Shown here: positions 17,274 through 29,641 of the stretch, piece after piece
Position numbering within the stretch: the stretch's first letter is position 1
Layout: each line of letters begins with the position of its first letter
DNA from: Herbaspirillum sp. SJZ106
Lineage (GTDB): Bacteria; Pseudomonadota; Gammaproteobacteria; Burkholderiales; Burkholderiaceae_D
NCBI RefSeq assembly: GCF_006715495.1
Contig: NZ_VFNI01000004.1
Location: forward strand, 1-64,000
DNA length: 64,000 nt
Direction: 5' to 3'
Notes under the pieces: model-generated
Told to the model about the DNA's origin: nothing
The model's database searches: none
Seen by the model: only the letters and a program-made list of their open reading frames with translations
Position numbers and translations under genes: made by a program

Positions 17274-17531
17274 ACATAACTTCACGTATTCGCCGTAGGA
17301 GTGCGATTTCAGGTACAGGGGCAGGGCGCCGGCCAATTGCTCTTCATGCCAGACGGTCAGGAAATGCGGTTGCCAGCCGGTTTCGGCGCAGGCTGCGCCA
17401 CTTTCGTGCAGCGCGTGCAGGAAAGCGTAGGAAAGGAAGGGATTGGCTTCATCCTGGACGGCAACCAGGCCGTCCCATGCCGCTTGGCCGATCTCGGCCA
17501 GAGAAGAAACGATTCGCGTGCGATAATCCAT
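17253..17531 (-). pseudogene. N-terminal fragment of a host PF04339 acyltransferase gene, cut by the island
   Basis: From the ATG at 17531 the frame reads [16 protein letters not shown], then [16 protein letters not shown] and [11 protein letters not shown]. These are the N-terminal hallmarks of the PF04339 family, with the high GC of the host. After Gly-Glu-Tyr-Val (about 17280-17284) the sequence turns AT-rich and the frame ends at 17253 after nine unrelated residues. The intact family continues Phe-Asp there and is about 380-400 residues long, so roughly three quarters is missing. It is divergent from nadE. The remainder should lie at the other island end, left of the window. Confidence 0.85.
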
Positions 17532-17677
17532 TGACTGCAATTGAGGTAGCGTTGCCTGTTTCTTCGGTTGCCATTTGCGCTTGCCGCAGCAAGGCATCGA
17601 ACAGGCATTCTACGCAAAATGAAAAAACGCGTCGCAGGCGCGGCAAACGGATGCCATCAGGCAGCGGAAAATACGAC

Positions 17678-19735
<2,058 letters not shown>

Positions 19736-19926
19736 GCGCCGGTTGCCGCGCATCGGGGGCGCGAGCGATTTTCAGGCGGCCTCCTGCCACCGGAGGTTGA
19801 AAGCCGGATGCTCCTGATTGACAATGCAAATGGATGCTGGCCGCCCGCGGTTGCCGGCAGGATGCATGGGGCAGGCATCGGTCAATTAAGCAGAATGTGC
19901 GTGCCGCGCAGGTAAGTGCCGATAAA

Positions 19927-20336
<410 letters not shown>

Positions 20337-20340
20337 CCGA

Positions 20341-20363
20341 AACCGGCCGCAGGCCGGTTTTTT
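20341..20363 (+). terminator. Intrinsic terminator of glnB
   Basis: AACCGGCC and GGCCGGTT form a perfect 8-bp stem with a 3-base loop, followed directly by a T run. It begins four bases after the glnB stop codon. Confidence 0.85.
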
Positions 20364-20431
20364 CTTGCCTCCCTCCCGTTCCGGCATGAGGACTGGCTGC
20401 TGATGCAGCGATTCTTGTAATAGGAGGGATC

Positions 20432-21649
20432 ATGCCGGGTGCGGCCATTCATGTTGTCGGCATTGCCATCGCAGCGCTTTGGCGGCGGCCGGCATCCGGG
20501 CGCGAGGCTGCGCCGGGGCGCCGCTGGCGCATCCTGCTGCTGTGGCTGGCGGCAGCGGCCTGTTGGCCGGCGCAGGCCGAACCGGGCGTCTATCCAAACC
20601 GCATCGTCATTGGCCAATCCATCGGCATGACAGGGCCGTTGTCGTCATTGGCAAGGCAATGTGCGATTGGCGCCAAGGCTTATTTTTCCGAGATCAATGC
20701 CCAGGGCGGCATATACGGCCGCAAGATAGAAATGGTGAGCCGCGATGACGGTTACCAGGCCGATGTCGCGCGGGCCAATACCGAACGGCTGCTCAATGTG
20801 GATCGGGTGTTTGCGCTGTTCGGCCATGCCGGCTGGCCGGGGATCGACGCTTCCTTGCCGGCGATCACCCGGGCGCGCGTGCCGTTCCTGTTTCCCTGCA
20901 CCGGCGCTCCTTCCTTGTACCGCAATGTCAATCGCTACGTTTTCACGATGCGGGCCAGTTATACCCGCGAATACCGTTACCTGCTGGAGCGCTTCGGCCG
21001 CTTCGGCGTCAAGAGCGTGGCGCTGGTCTACCAGAACAATAGTTTCGGCCGGCAACTGTTGTCCGGGTTGGAAGAAGAGGCCGCAGCGCGCTCGATTGCC
21101 CTGTCCCCGATCGAAGGCAGCACCGAGGGAAATTTCCCGGCCCTGATACGGCGCATGATGGCCTTGCGTCCCGATGCCGTGCTGCTGGTCAACGGCGACC
21201 CGGCGATCAATTCCGCCGTGGTGCGCGGCATGCAGGAAGCCGGCTACCAAGGCCGTTTCTTCGGCGCATCCGTCATTGGGGTGCGGGCGCTGGCCGATGC
21301 GCTGGGACCGTTGTCGCGCGGCGTGATCATCGCGCAGGTCGTGCCTTCGCCGTGGCAGGTATCCATGCCGCTGGTGGCCGACTATCGCAAGACGATGCTG
21401 GGCAGCGGCGTATCTGAATTCTCTTTCGGCAGTATGGAAGGTTTCATCTCGGCGCGCGTATTCGTCGAGGCCTTGCGCCGCGCCGGCCGCAATCCGACGC
21501 GCGAGAAGCTCATCAATGCGCTGGAAAGCATCAACGAGTACAACTTCGACCACCGCGGTTTTCCGCTCAATTTTTCCCCCAACCGGCACGGCGGGTCGGA
21601 CTATGTCGATACCACCGTCATGGCCGGCGACGCCGTTTTCGTCAATTGA
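20432..21649 (+). CDS. Periplasmic substrate-binding protein, branched-chain amino acid ABC transporter type
   Basis: A 405-residue Peripla_BP_6 protein. A basic N-terminus and hydrophobic stretch (ILLLWLAAAACWPAQA, about residues 33-49) form a Sec signal peptide with cleavage near AQA-EP. The mature part begins with IVIGQSIGMTGPLSSLA, the family signature, and has GFISARVFVEALRRAGRNPTRE at the C-terminal lobe. It is unusually far from any permease or ATPase gene: none is in the window, so it may work with a transporter elsewhere or act as a ligand sensor. Ligand unknown. It has its own GGAGG ribosome binding site. Confidence 0.8.
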   Translation: MPGAAIHVVGIAIAALWRRPASGREAAPGRRWRILLLWLAAAACWPAQAEPGVYPNRIVIGQSIGMTGPLSSLARQCAIGAKAYFSEINAQGGIYGRKIEMVSRDDGYQADVARANTERLLNVDRVFALFGHAGWPGIDASLPAITRARVPFLFPCTGAPSLYRNVNRYVFTMRASYTREYRYLLERFGRFGVKSVALVYQNNSFGRQLLSGLEEEAAARSIALSPIEGSTEGNFPALIRRMMALRPDAVLLVNGDPAINSAVVRGMQEAGYQGRFFGASVIGVRALADALGPLSRGVIIAQVVPSPWQVSMPLVADYRKTMLGSGVSEFSFGSMEGFISARVFVEALRRAGRNPTREKLINALESINEYNFDHRGFPLNFSPNRHGGSDYVDTTVMAGDAVFVN

Positions 21650-21672
21650 ATCCATGTTGAATCCGTCAGGAG

Positions 21673-21733
21673 TGTTGCAGACTTGTTCCAGATTGGAACA
21701 AGTCTGGCACACGGCTGCAACACAGCTGCAACA
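21673..21733. promoter_or_regulatory. Candidate enhancer-binding-protein sites (palindromes) upstream of aldehyde dehydrogenase
   Basis: A perfect 10-bp inverted repeat GACTTGTTCC/GGAACAAGTC (21680-21704, 5-base spacer) lies about 130 bases upstream of a sigma-54 promoter. Around it are TGTTGCAG (21673-21680) and two inverted copies CTGCAACA (21715-21722 and 21726-21733). This is the expected distance for an AcoR-type activator to loop onto RNA polymerase. The activator gene is at 23931-25934. Confidence 0.55.
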
Positions 21734-21829
21734 TGCGGCGCAAATGGCGCCACATGCCGCCATGGCGCAGGCCCGATGCCAAGAGGGTTTGGCCGGTGGG
21801 CGGGCAATGCCGGCGCTGCGGCATCGCGC

Positions 21830-21845
21830 TGGCATGCGGTTTGCC
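21830..21845 (+). promoter_or_regulatory. Sigma-54 promoter of the aldehyde dehydrogenase gene
   Basis: TGGCATGCGGTTTGCC matches the -24/-12 consensus TGGCAC-N5-TTGC with the required ten bases between the GG and GC pairs. It lies about 105 bases before the start codon. A second GG...GC pair at 21706 has nine bases between and was not accepted. Confidence 0.65.
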
Positions 21846-21951
21846 CCATGTCCGCTTGAACCCCAGGCTGGGCGCTTGTCCGGTCATCCGCGCACCTGCG
21901 CGGCAAGCGATCCCGTCCGGGCTTTCATTCCTATAAACCCATGGAGACAAC

Positions 21952-23472
<1,521 letters not shown>

Positions 23473-23489
23473 CGCGGACGATATGGGCG

Positions 23490-23521
23490 ACGGCGCCGGG
23501 CTGAGGCCGGCGCCGTTTTTC
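23490..23521 (+). terminator. Intrinsic terminator between aldehyde dehydrogenase and DUF779 genes
   Basis: ACGGCGCCGG and CCGGCGCCGT form a perfect 10-bp stem with a 7-base loop and a five-T tail. It lies 18 bases after the dehydrogenase stop and 18 bases before the DUF779 start, so the two genes may be expressed at different levels by partial read-through. Confidence 0.75.
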
Positions 23522-23538
23522 ACGGCAGGGACAAGAAC

Positions 23539-23925
23539 ATGGAGACGGCCATGCAGGTACCGGAACGCGTGAAGGCGACCGAGGCGGCGATCGGGTTGCT
23601 GCGCGACCTGAAGCGGCGCCACGGCGAGCTGATTTTTTTCCAGTCCGGCGGCTGCTGCGACGGCAGCGCGCCGATGTGCTACCCCGCCGGCGAGTTCACG
23701 CTGGGCGACACCGACGTGCATCTGGGCGAGCTTGACGGCGTGCCGTTCTACATCGGCGCCGACCAGTACGAATATTGGAAGCACACCCAACTGATCATCG
23801 ACGTGGTCAACGGCAACGGCGGCATGTTCTCGCTGGACAATGGCAGCGGCAAGCGCTTCCTGACCCGCTCGCGGCTATTTACCGACGAGGAGTTCGACGC
23901 CTTGCCGCCGTTGGCCAGCCGTTGA
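23539..23925 (+). CDS. DUF779 family protein
   Basis: A 128-residue protein of the DUF779 family (PF05610). The conserved cysteine motif GGCCDGSAPMCY is at residues 36-47 and is likely to bind a metal. The GADQYEYWKHTQ segment is also typical. Members are nearly always next to aldehyde dehydrogenases, so a role in protecting or activating the dehydrogenase or in aldehyde handling is inferred, but the biochemical function is not known. AGGGA precedes the ATG at 23539. It converges on the regulator gene with five bases between stop codons. Confidence 0.85.
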   Translation: METAMQVPERVKATEAAIGLLRDLKRRHGELIFFQSGGCCDGSAPMCYPAGEFTLGDTDVHLGELDGVPFYIGADQYEYWKHTQLIIDVVNGNGGMFSLDNGSGKRFLTRSRLFTDEEFDALPPLASR

Positions 23926-23930
23926 CCGAT

Positions 23931-25934
23931 TCAACCGCCGCGCGCCTTGATGCGCCGGTAGATGGTGTTGCGCGAGATGCCCAGCGCCTTGGCCGCGGCG
24001 CTGACGTTGCCGGCATGCGCCTGCAGGGCGCGCTCGATGGCCGACCATTCGTTGTCTTGCAATGACAAGGCAGCCGGCGCCGACATGGGCATTGGCGTGG
24101 CGCGGCCGGGAAGGGCGCCGGCCTCTTCGAGGAAGTCGTCAGGCAGGTGCTGCAGCGTGATGCATCGTTCGCCGTCTGCCATGGCCAGTGCGGTGCGGAT
24201 CAGGTTGCTCAATTGGCGCAGGTTGCCCGGCCACCGGTGGGACAGCAGCAGATGCCGCACCTCGGTAGCCAGTTGCGGCGCTTGCCCTGCGGATTCGCGC
24301 GCGAGGATATGGTCGACGAGCTGCGCCAGGTCGCTGCGCTCGCGCAAGGCCGGTAACCGCACCTGCAAGCCGTTGATGCGGTAGTACAGGTCTTCGCGGA
24401 AGGCATGGCTGGCCGCCATGTCGCGCAAGGGGCGGTTGGTGGCGCAGACCAGCGCGAACGCCACCGGAATCAGGCGGCTGCTGCCCAGCGGCATCACCGC
24501 GCGTTCCTGCAGCACGCGCAGCAGGCGTGCCTGCAGCGCCAGCGGCATGTCGCCGATCTCATCCAGGAACAGCGTGCCGCCATGCGCCTGCGCGATCTTG
24601 CCCACGGCCCCTTTGCGCCGCGCGCCGGTGAAGGCGCCGTCGTCGTAGCCGAACAGCTCGGCCTCGATCAGGTGCTCGGGGATGGCCGAACAGTTCACCG
24701 CCACGAAGGGGGCGATGCCCGCATGCGCGCCATGCGCCGGTTGCCGGCGCAGCATCTCCTGATGGATGGCCTGGGCCAGCCATTCCTTGCCGGTGCCGGT
24801 CTGGCCGGTAATGAGGATGGGGATGTCGCGGCCGATCGCCTTGCGCAGCTTGTCGATGACATTGCGCATCTGCGCGTCGCCGGTGTCGAGCGACTGCAAG
24901 TCCGGCCCCGGCGCGGCCGGCGTTATCCGTTGCGCAGGCGGCGCGGATGTTGCCGTTCGCGCCGGCTCGGCGAGCGCATCGCGCGCGCTCTGGAAGTGCT
25001 GTTCCTGCAGCCGCATCTCGGCGCGCGCATGGATCTGGATGCCGTTGTGCAGATACAGCGCCAACAAGCCCGGCATGGCCTTGCGGTAGTGGTCGGAGAG
25101 CATCGACACCGGCACGCCGAACAGCGAGCTGAAGGTATGCGATTGCAACGCCCCCAGCGGCAGCCCGAGCTGGAACAGCGCGCTGCGGTTGGCCGCCAGG
25201 AAGCGCCCGCCCGGGGTGAAGCTGGCGATGCCTTCGACCAGCGTGCCGACGAATTCCGGGCGGCTGTGGAAATGCACGGTGATGCAATCGGGGAAGCTGC
25301 CGGTCAGCAGGTGGTTTTCGATCATCTGCGCCGACATGCGCACCAGTGCCATGGTGTGCTTGTGGAAGCTGCCGCATTCGCCGGAGACGTCCAGTACGCC
25401 CAGCACCTTGCCCTGGTGGTCGAAGATAGGCGCTGCCGAGCAGGTCAGGAAGCGGTTGGCGTCGAGGTAATGCTCTTGCGCATGCACGGTGGTCGGCTTC
25501 TGTTCGAACAAGGCGGTGCCGATGGCATTGGTGCCGCGCAACTGTTCCGACCAGCGTCCGCCGGCGCCCAGCGCCACCCGGTCGGCCTTGGCCAGGAAGT
25601 CGCTGTCGCCCAGCGTATGAAGGATGGTGCCGCTGGCATCCGAGAGGATCACCATGCTGTGGGTATTGCGGATCTGGTCGTAGAGCGTTTCCATCACCGG
25701 CCGCGCATGGCCGAACAGGGTATGGTTGGACTCCAGCGTGAGCGCCAGGTCGGGGCGCGAGAGCGTCTCCAGGTCGGGGCGCTGCTGGCGGGTGATGCCA
25801 TAAGCGGAACTGCGCTGGTGCGAACGCGCGATGGTTTGCAGGTCGAGAAATTGATTGTCGGCCGCAGGCTGCAGCACAGGGGTATTGCTCAGCAGGGACG
25901 TGCCGGCATCCGGCCGGTTTGCCTGGTGTTGCAT
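23931..25934 (-). CDS. acoR: Sigma-54-dependent transcriptional activator, AcoR type
   Basis: A 667-residue enhancer-binding protein. The N-terminal half has a GAF-like sensor (RGTNAIGTALFEQKPTTVHA, CSAAPIFDHQGKVLGVLDVS), then the AAA+ domain with Walker A TGQTGTGKEWLA, the sigma-54 contact loop GAFTGA and Walker B GGTLFLDEIGD. The C-terminus ends in a Fis-type helix-turn-helix (AAAKALGISRNTIYRRIKA). This layout is that of AcoR, which activates acetoin and aldehyde dehydrogenase genes in response to acetoin or acetaldehyde. The sigma-54 promoter at 21830 is the obvious target. The name is by family; the inducer is unknown. Confidence 0.85.
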   Translation of the reverse strand: MQHQANRPDAGTSLLSNTPVLQPAADNQFLDLQTIARSHQRSSAYGITRQQRPDLETLSRPDLALTLESNHTLFGHARPVMETLYDQIRNTHSMVILSDASGTILHTLGDSDFLAKADRVALGAGGRWSEQLRGTNAIGTALFEQKPTTVHAQEHYLDANRFLTCSAAPIFDHQGKVLGVLDVSGECGSFHKHTMALVRMSAQMIENHLLTGSFPDCITVHFHSRPEFVGTLVEGIASFTPGGRFLAANRSALFQLGLPLGALQSHTFSSLFGVPVSMLSDHYRKAMPGLLALYLHNGIQIHARAEMRLQEQHFQSARDALAEPARTATSAPPAQRITPAAPGPDLQSLDTGDAQMRNVIDKLRKAIGRDIPILITGQTGTGKEWLAQAIHQEMLRRQPAHGAHAGIAPFVAVNCSAIPEHLIEAELFGYDDGAFTGARRKGAVGKIAQAHGGTLFLDEIGDMPLALQARLLRVLQERAVMPLGSSRLIPVAFALVCATNRPLRDMAASHAFREDLYYRINGLQVRLPALRERSDLAQLVDHILARESAGQAPQLATEVRHLLLSHRWPGNLRQLSNLIRTALAMADGERCITLQHLPDDFLEEAGALPGRATPMPMSAPAALSLQDNEWSAIERALQAHAGNVSAAAKALGISRNTIYRRIKARGG

Positions 25935-26118
25935 CGTTGTCTCCTTTGGGACCCGAGGTCCTGATCCTCCCTGTTCGATTTCTTATGGATTGGGAAGCGA
26001 GGTGGGCCAAGCATAACCGATTAATTCGCGCTTGCCTCCCCCCTTGCGGCGCCGATATGGCCGGCCGGCAAGGGAAAATTGAAACAGGGTTTGCAGGCCG
26101 GGATGGCAGGGTGCAAAA

Positions 26119-26138
26119 TACTGTATATAAACACAGTA
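26119..26138. promoter_or_regulatory. LexA (SOS) box before the radical SAM gene
   Basis: TACTGTATATAAACACAGTA contains the exact LexA core CTGT-N8-ACAG (26121-26136) with AT-rich spacer and flanking TA dinucleotides. It lies 16 bases before the start codon at 26154, where bound LexA would block transcription or initiation. Confidence 0.75.
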
Positions 26139-26153
26139 TCTCATGCCTCCATC

Positions 26154-27419
26154 ATGTCCAAATCCTCCAGGTTTCCCAGGTTTCCAGAAGGCATCGCCGC
26201 TCCCTTCCCGGAACAACCCCAGGCGCCGGCCGACGACGATCCGACGTTGACGCCCGAGTCCTACATCCACCCCAGCCAGGTTGCGCGCAAGGGCCGCGGC
26301 GCCGTGACCAATTTGCGCGGGCGCTATGAATCGGTCAGCCGGGAGGCGTTCGACGACGGCTGGCAGGCGCTGGCGCAGGCAAGGGAGCGGGAAGGGGCTG
26401 ACGATATGGACGACGCGGACGAACCTGCGCCCCTGAAAACCATTGTCACCGAAGAAACGGCGAAGTCCATCATCAGCCGCAACAGCTCGCCCGATTTGCC
26501 GTTCAGCCTGTCGCTCAATCCCTATCGCGGCTGCGAGCACGGCTGCATCTATTGCTTCGCGCGCCCGTCGCACAGCTATCTGGGCCTGTCGCCGGGGCTG
26601 GACTTCGAAAGCCGCCTGTTTGCCAAGACCAACGCGCCGGAGCTGCTGCTGCGCGAACTGGCGCGGCCATCCTATGTACCCGACACCATCACGGTCGGCA
26701 TCAATACCGACGCCTACCAGCCGATCGAGCGTGAACTGAAACTGACGCGGCGCGTGCTGCAGGTGCTGCATGACTGCGGCAATCCGGTGGCGCTGATCAC
26801 CAAGTCTTCGCTCATCGAGCGCGACATCGACTTGCTGGCCGCGATGGCGGCCAAGCGCCAGGCCATCGCCGCCGTCACCATCACCACGCTGGACCCGGCC
26901 ATCGCGCGCACGCTGGAACCGCGGGCGGCTAGCCCCATGCGGCGCCTGCGGGTGATCCGGACGCTGGCCGCGGCGGGCATTCCGGTCAGCGTCTCGATCG
27001 CGCCGGTGATCCCGTTCATTACCGAACCGGACCTTGAACGCGTGATGGAAGCGGCCATCGAGGCCGGCGCCGGGCAGGCCGGCTACATCGTGCTGCGCCT
27101 GCCGTGGGAGGTGAGCCCGTTGTTCCGGCAATGGTTGCAGGCGCACTTCCCGGAGCGCGCCGCGCGCGTGATGAACCGTATCCAGGACATGCGCGGCGGC
27201 AAGGATTATGACGCCAATTTCGCCACCCGCATGCGCGGCGTCGGCGCCTGGGCCGACCTGCTGCAACAACGTTTCGAGAAAGCCAGCCGGCGGCTGGGTT
27301 TGACGCACCGTAACCGCGCCTTCGCCACGCTCGACGCCAGCCAGTTCCGGCGGCCGCTGGTGGCGCCGACGGCGCGGCAGCAGGCCGCTACAGGTTCGGG
27401 GCAGTTGGATTTGTTCTAG
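26154..27419 (+). CDS. Radical SAM protein, PA0069/spore-photoproduct-lyase-like family
   Basis: A 421-residue radical SAM protein. The 4Fe-4S cluster motif is Cys-x3-Cys-x2-Cys in RGCEHGCIYCFARPSH (about residues 129-144), followed by a SplB-like barrel (NTDAYQPIE, VSIAPVIPFI). The family, typified by Pseudomonas PA0069, is related to spore photoproduct lyase, so DNA repair chemistry is plausible but unproven. I chose the ATG at 26154 because the LexA box ends 15 bases upstream, and a start at 26079 would put the box inside the coding region. SOS control supports a DNA-damage role. Confidence 0.85.
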   Translation: MSKSSRFPRFPEGIAAPFPEQPQAPADDDPTLTPESYIHPSQVARKGRGAVTNLRGRYESVSREAFDDGWQALAQAREREGADDMDDADEPAPLKTIVTEETAKSIISRNSSPDLPFSLSLNPYRGCEHGCIYCFARPSHSYLGLSPGLDFESRLFAKTNAPELLLRELARPSYVPDTITVGINTDAYQPIERELKLTRRVLQVLHDCGNPVALITKSSLIERDIDLLAAMAAKRQAIAAVTITTLDPAIARTLEPRAASPMRRLRVIRTLAAAGIPVSVSIAPVIPFITEPDLERVMEAAIEAGAGQAGYIVLRLPWEVSPLFRQWLQAHFPERAARVMNRIQDMRGGKDYDANFATRMRGVGAWADLLQQRFEKASRRLGLTHRNRAFATLDASQFRRPLVAPTARQQAATGSGQLDLF

Positions 27420-27563
27420 CGCGCATTTCGCTTCTATTGGCCTATTGGTCCATTGGCTGATTGACCTGGTGATGGCATGCGTTCCAAGGACCTGCATGGC
27501 CCGGGGGCCGGGATGTTCGCCGTCCCTGATACACTGCGCGCTTTCTTTTGGCGGGCAGGCGGC

Positions 27564-28910
27564 ATGCATACCCTTGAACAATTACGCAGCGGGGCGCTGG
27601 CCGGCATCAAACGGCTTTCGCTGTCTTGCGGGCTGCGCGAATTTCCGCGCGAGATTTTCAATCTCGCCGATACGCTTGAGATTCTCGACCTCAGCGGCAA
27701 CCAGCTCAGTGCCTTGCCGGACGACTTGCCGCGCTTGCATCAGCTGCGCATCATCTTTTGCTCCGACAATGCGTTCACCGAACTGCCTGCCGTGCTGGGC
27801 CGCTGCGCGCGCCTGGAGATGATCGGTTTCAAGGCCAACCGCATCGGCCGCGTGCCGGGAGCGGCGTTGCCCGCGGCGTTGCGCTGGCTGGTGCTGACCG
27901 ACAATCGCATCGAGGCCTTGCCCCCTGAAATCGGCCATTGCACGCGGCTGCAGAAGTTGATGCTGGCGGGCAATCGCCTGCGTTCTCTGCCATCGGAGAT
28001 GGCGAACTGCCGCCGCCTTGAACTGCTGCGCCTGGCGGTCAACCGGTTCGAGGCGTTTCCCGAGGTGCTGGCGGCATTGCCGCGATTGAGCTGGCTTGCC
28101 GTGGCCGGCAATCCATTTTGCGCGGAGTTTGAGGCCGCCGTGGATGGCGCCGCCCAGGCGCCTCCGGTTGAGTGGCGCGATCTTGAATTGCTGCGCAAGC
28201 TGGGCGAAGGGGCTTCCGGCGTGATCCACGAGGCGCGTTGGCGCACCGGGAGCGAGGCGCGCGCGGTTGCCGTGAAACTGTTCAAGGGGGAAGTCACCAG
28301 CGATGGTTTGCCCCGGCGAGAGATGGCTGCGGCCATCGCGGCCGGCGATCATCAAGGGCTGATTCCCGTGCTGGGGCGGTTGCGGGGGCATCCGGACAGC
28401 GCTCACGGTCTGGTGATGCCATTGATTGCGCCCAGCTTCGTCAATCTTGCCGGCCCGCCCAGCCTCGTATCGTGCACGCGCGACGTGTACGCCGAGGAGA
28501 CCGTCTTTGAATGGCGCCACGCCTTGGGGGTAGCCCGCGATGTGGCCGCCGCAGTGGCCCATCTGCACCGCCGCGGCGTGGTGCACGGCGACCTGTACGC
28601 GCACAACATTTTGCATCGGGCGCCGGGCAGCGCATTGCTGGGCGACTTCGGCGCCGCATCCTTGTGCGACCCGGCCGCTCCTTATGCGGCGGCCTTGCAG
28701 GCGATGGAGGCAAGGGCGTTCGGCTGTCTGCTGGAAGAATTGCTGCAGCGTTGCGCGCTGCCCGGCCTGGAACCCGTTATTGAGCGGCTGGGCCGCTTGC
28801 GCGACCGATGCCGTTCCGAAGCGCCTGGCGATCGGCCGGATTTCGACGGCATCGCACGGGAACTGGCGGCGGCGGTGGCCTCACTCGAGCGCTCCAGCTG
28901 CGCGGCTTAG
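27564..28910 (+). CDS. Leucine-rich-repeat protein fused to a protein kinase domain
   Basis: A 448-residue fusion. Residues 15-200 hold about seven bacterial-type leucine-rich repeats (LEILDLSGNQLSALPDDL, LQKLMLAGNRLRSLPSEM). Residues 210-440 are a Hanks-type kinase: glycine loop KLGEGASGVIHEA, Lys in AVKLFKG, catalytic HGDLYAHNIL near 341 and GDFGAAS. I take the ATG at 27564, where the protein begins MHTLEQL; the longer frame from 27477 adds a GC-poor, unlike stretch. No signal peptide, so cytosolic. The architecture is eukaryote-like but recurs in pseudomonads and betaproteobacteria. It overlaps the Smr gene tail to tail by four bases. Confidence 0.8.
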   Translation: MHTLEQLRSGALAGIKRLSLSCGLREFPREIFNLADTLEILDLSGNQLSALPDDLPRLHQLRIIFCSDNAFTELPAVLGRCARLEMIGFKANRIGRVPGAALPAALRWLVLTDNRIEALPPEIGHCTRLQKLMLAGNRLRSLPSEMANCRRLELLRLAVNRFEAFPEVLAALPRLSWLAVAGNPFCAEFEAAVDGAAQAPPVEWRDLELLRKLGEGASGVIHEARWRTGSEARAVAVKLFKGEVTSDGLPRREMAAAIAAGDHQGLIPVLGRLRGHPDSAHGLVMPLIAPSFVNLAGPPSLVSCTRDVYAEETVFEWRHALGVARDVAAAVAHLHRRGVVHGDLYAHNILHRAPGSALLGDFGAASLCDPAAPYAAALQAMEARAFGCLLEELLQRCALPGLEPVIERLGRLRDRCRSEAPGDRPDFDGIARELAAAVASLERSSCAA

Positions 28911-29566
28911 CCGGAGACGCGCTCGCTGGACTTGAGCAGCACCACCAGTGCGCCGGCGCCGCCGTCGGCCGCGCGCGCCTGGCAGAAGGCCATCACTTCA
29001 TCCTTTTGCGCCAGCCAGTTGCGCACCTTGTGCTTCAGCACCGGCTCCTTGTTGACCGAACCCAGGCCCTTGCCGTGGATCACGCGCACGCAGCGCAGGC
29101 CGCGTTTCCTGGATTGGCGCAGGAATTCGCCCAGGGCCTCGCGCGCCTGGTCGCGCCGGTAGCCGTGCAGGTCGAGCTGGGCCTGGATCACCCAGTTGCC
29201 GCGCCGCAGCTTGCTGAGTACGTCGGGGCCGATGCCGGGACGGGCGAAGCTGAGGTTTTCATCGCTGTCCATCAGGGTGTCGACGGTGAATTCGTCGGAC
29301 AGCGACTCCAGCAGCGCGGCCTGCTCGTCGGCCAGATGCTGGCGTGGAATGGGCGGCGGCAGCTCCGGCAGATGGTGCGTTTTGTCGGCCGCCTTGGCGC
29401 GCAGCGGCGCCACCTGGCCGATGCTGTTGCGGAAGATATCGGTGTCTTCCCTGAGTTTAGCCTCGTTGCGCAGGCGTTCTGCCTGCGCTTCGGCGCGCGC
29501 CTGCTCCTGGGCCTGCAATTGCTTGCGCAGCCCCTTGAGTGCGGAAAAATCCTTGATTGTTGCCAT
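28907..29566 (-). CDS. Smr-domain protein (SmrA-like)
   Basis: A 219-residue protein. An N-terminal basic coiled coil (about residues 10-45) is followed by a linker and a C-terminal Smr domain (about 130-215) with the conserved LDLHGYRRDQA and VIHGKGLGS motifs. Smr domains are found at the end of MutS2 and in stand-alone nicking or RNA-cleaving proteins. The stand-alone form is the YdaL/SmrA type. The exact substrate here is unknown. The next gene upstream starts far away, so it is probably monocistronic. Confidence 0.85.
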   Translation of the reverse strand: MATIKDFSALKGLRKQLQAQEQARAEAQAERLRNEAKLREDTDIFRNSIGQVAPLRAKAADKTHHLPELPPPIPRQHLADEQAALLESLSDEFTVDTLMDSDENLSFARPGIGPDVLSKLRRGNWVIQAQLDLHGYRRDQAREALGEFLRQSRKRGLRCVRVIHGKGLGSVNKEPVLKHKVRNWLAQKDEVMAFCQARAADGGAGALVVLLKSSERVSG

Positions 29567-29641
29567 GATGCAGCCCGGTCAAACTTCCCAGCGGGCTACT
29601 TTATCAGAACCTGAACAGGTTCTCGGAACGACACCCGCGGT

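Noticed and set aside
21705-21720. Second sigma-54-like element (TGGCACACGGCTGC)
   Set aside because: Only nine bases separate the GG and GC pairs, where ten are required; the element at 21830 fits exactly.
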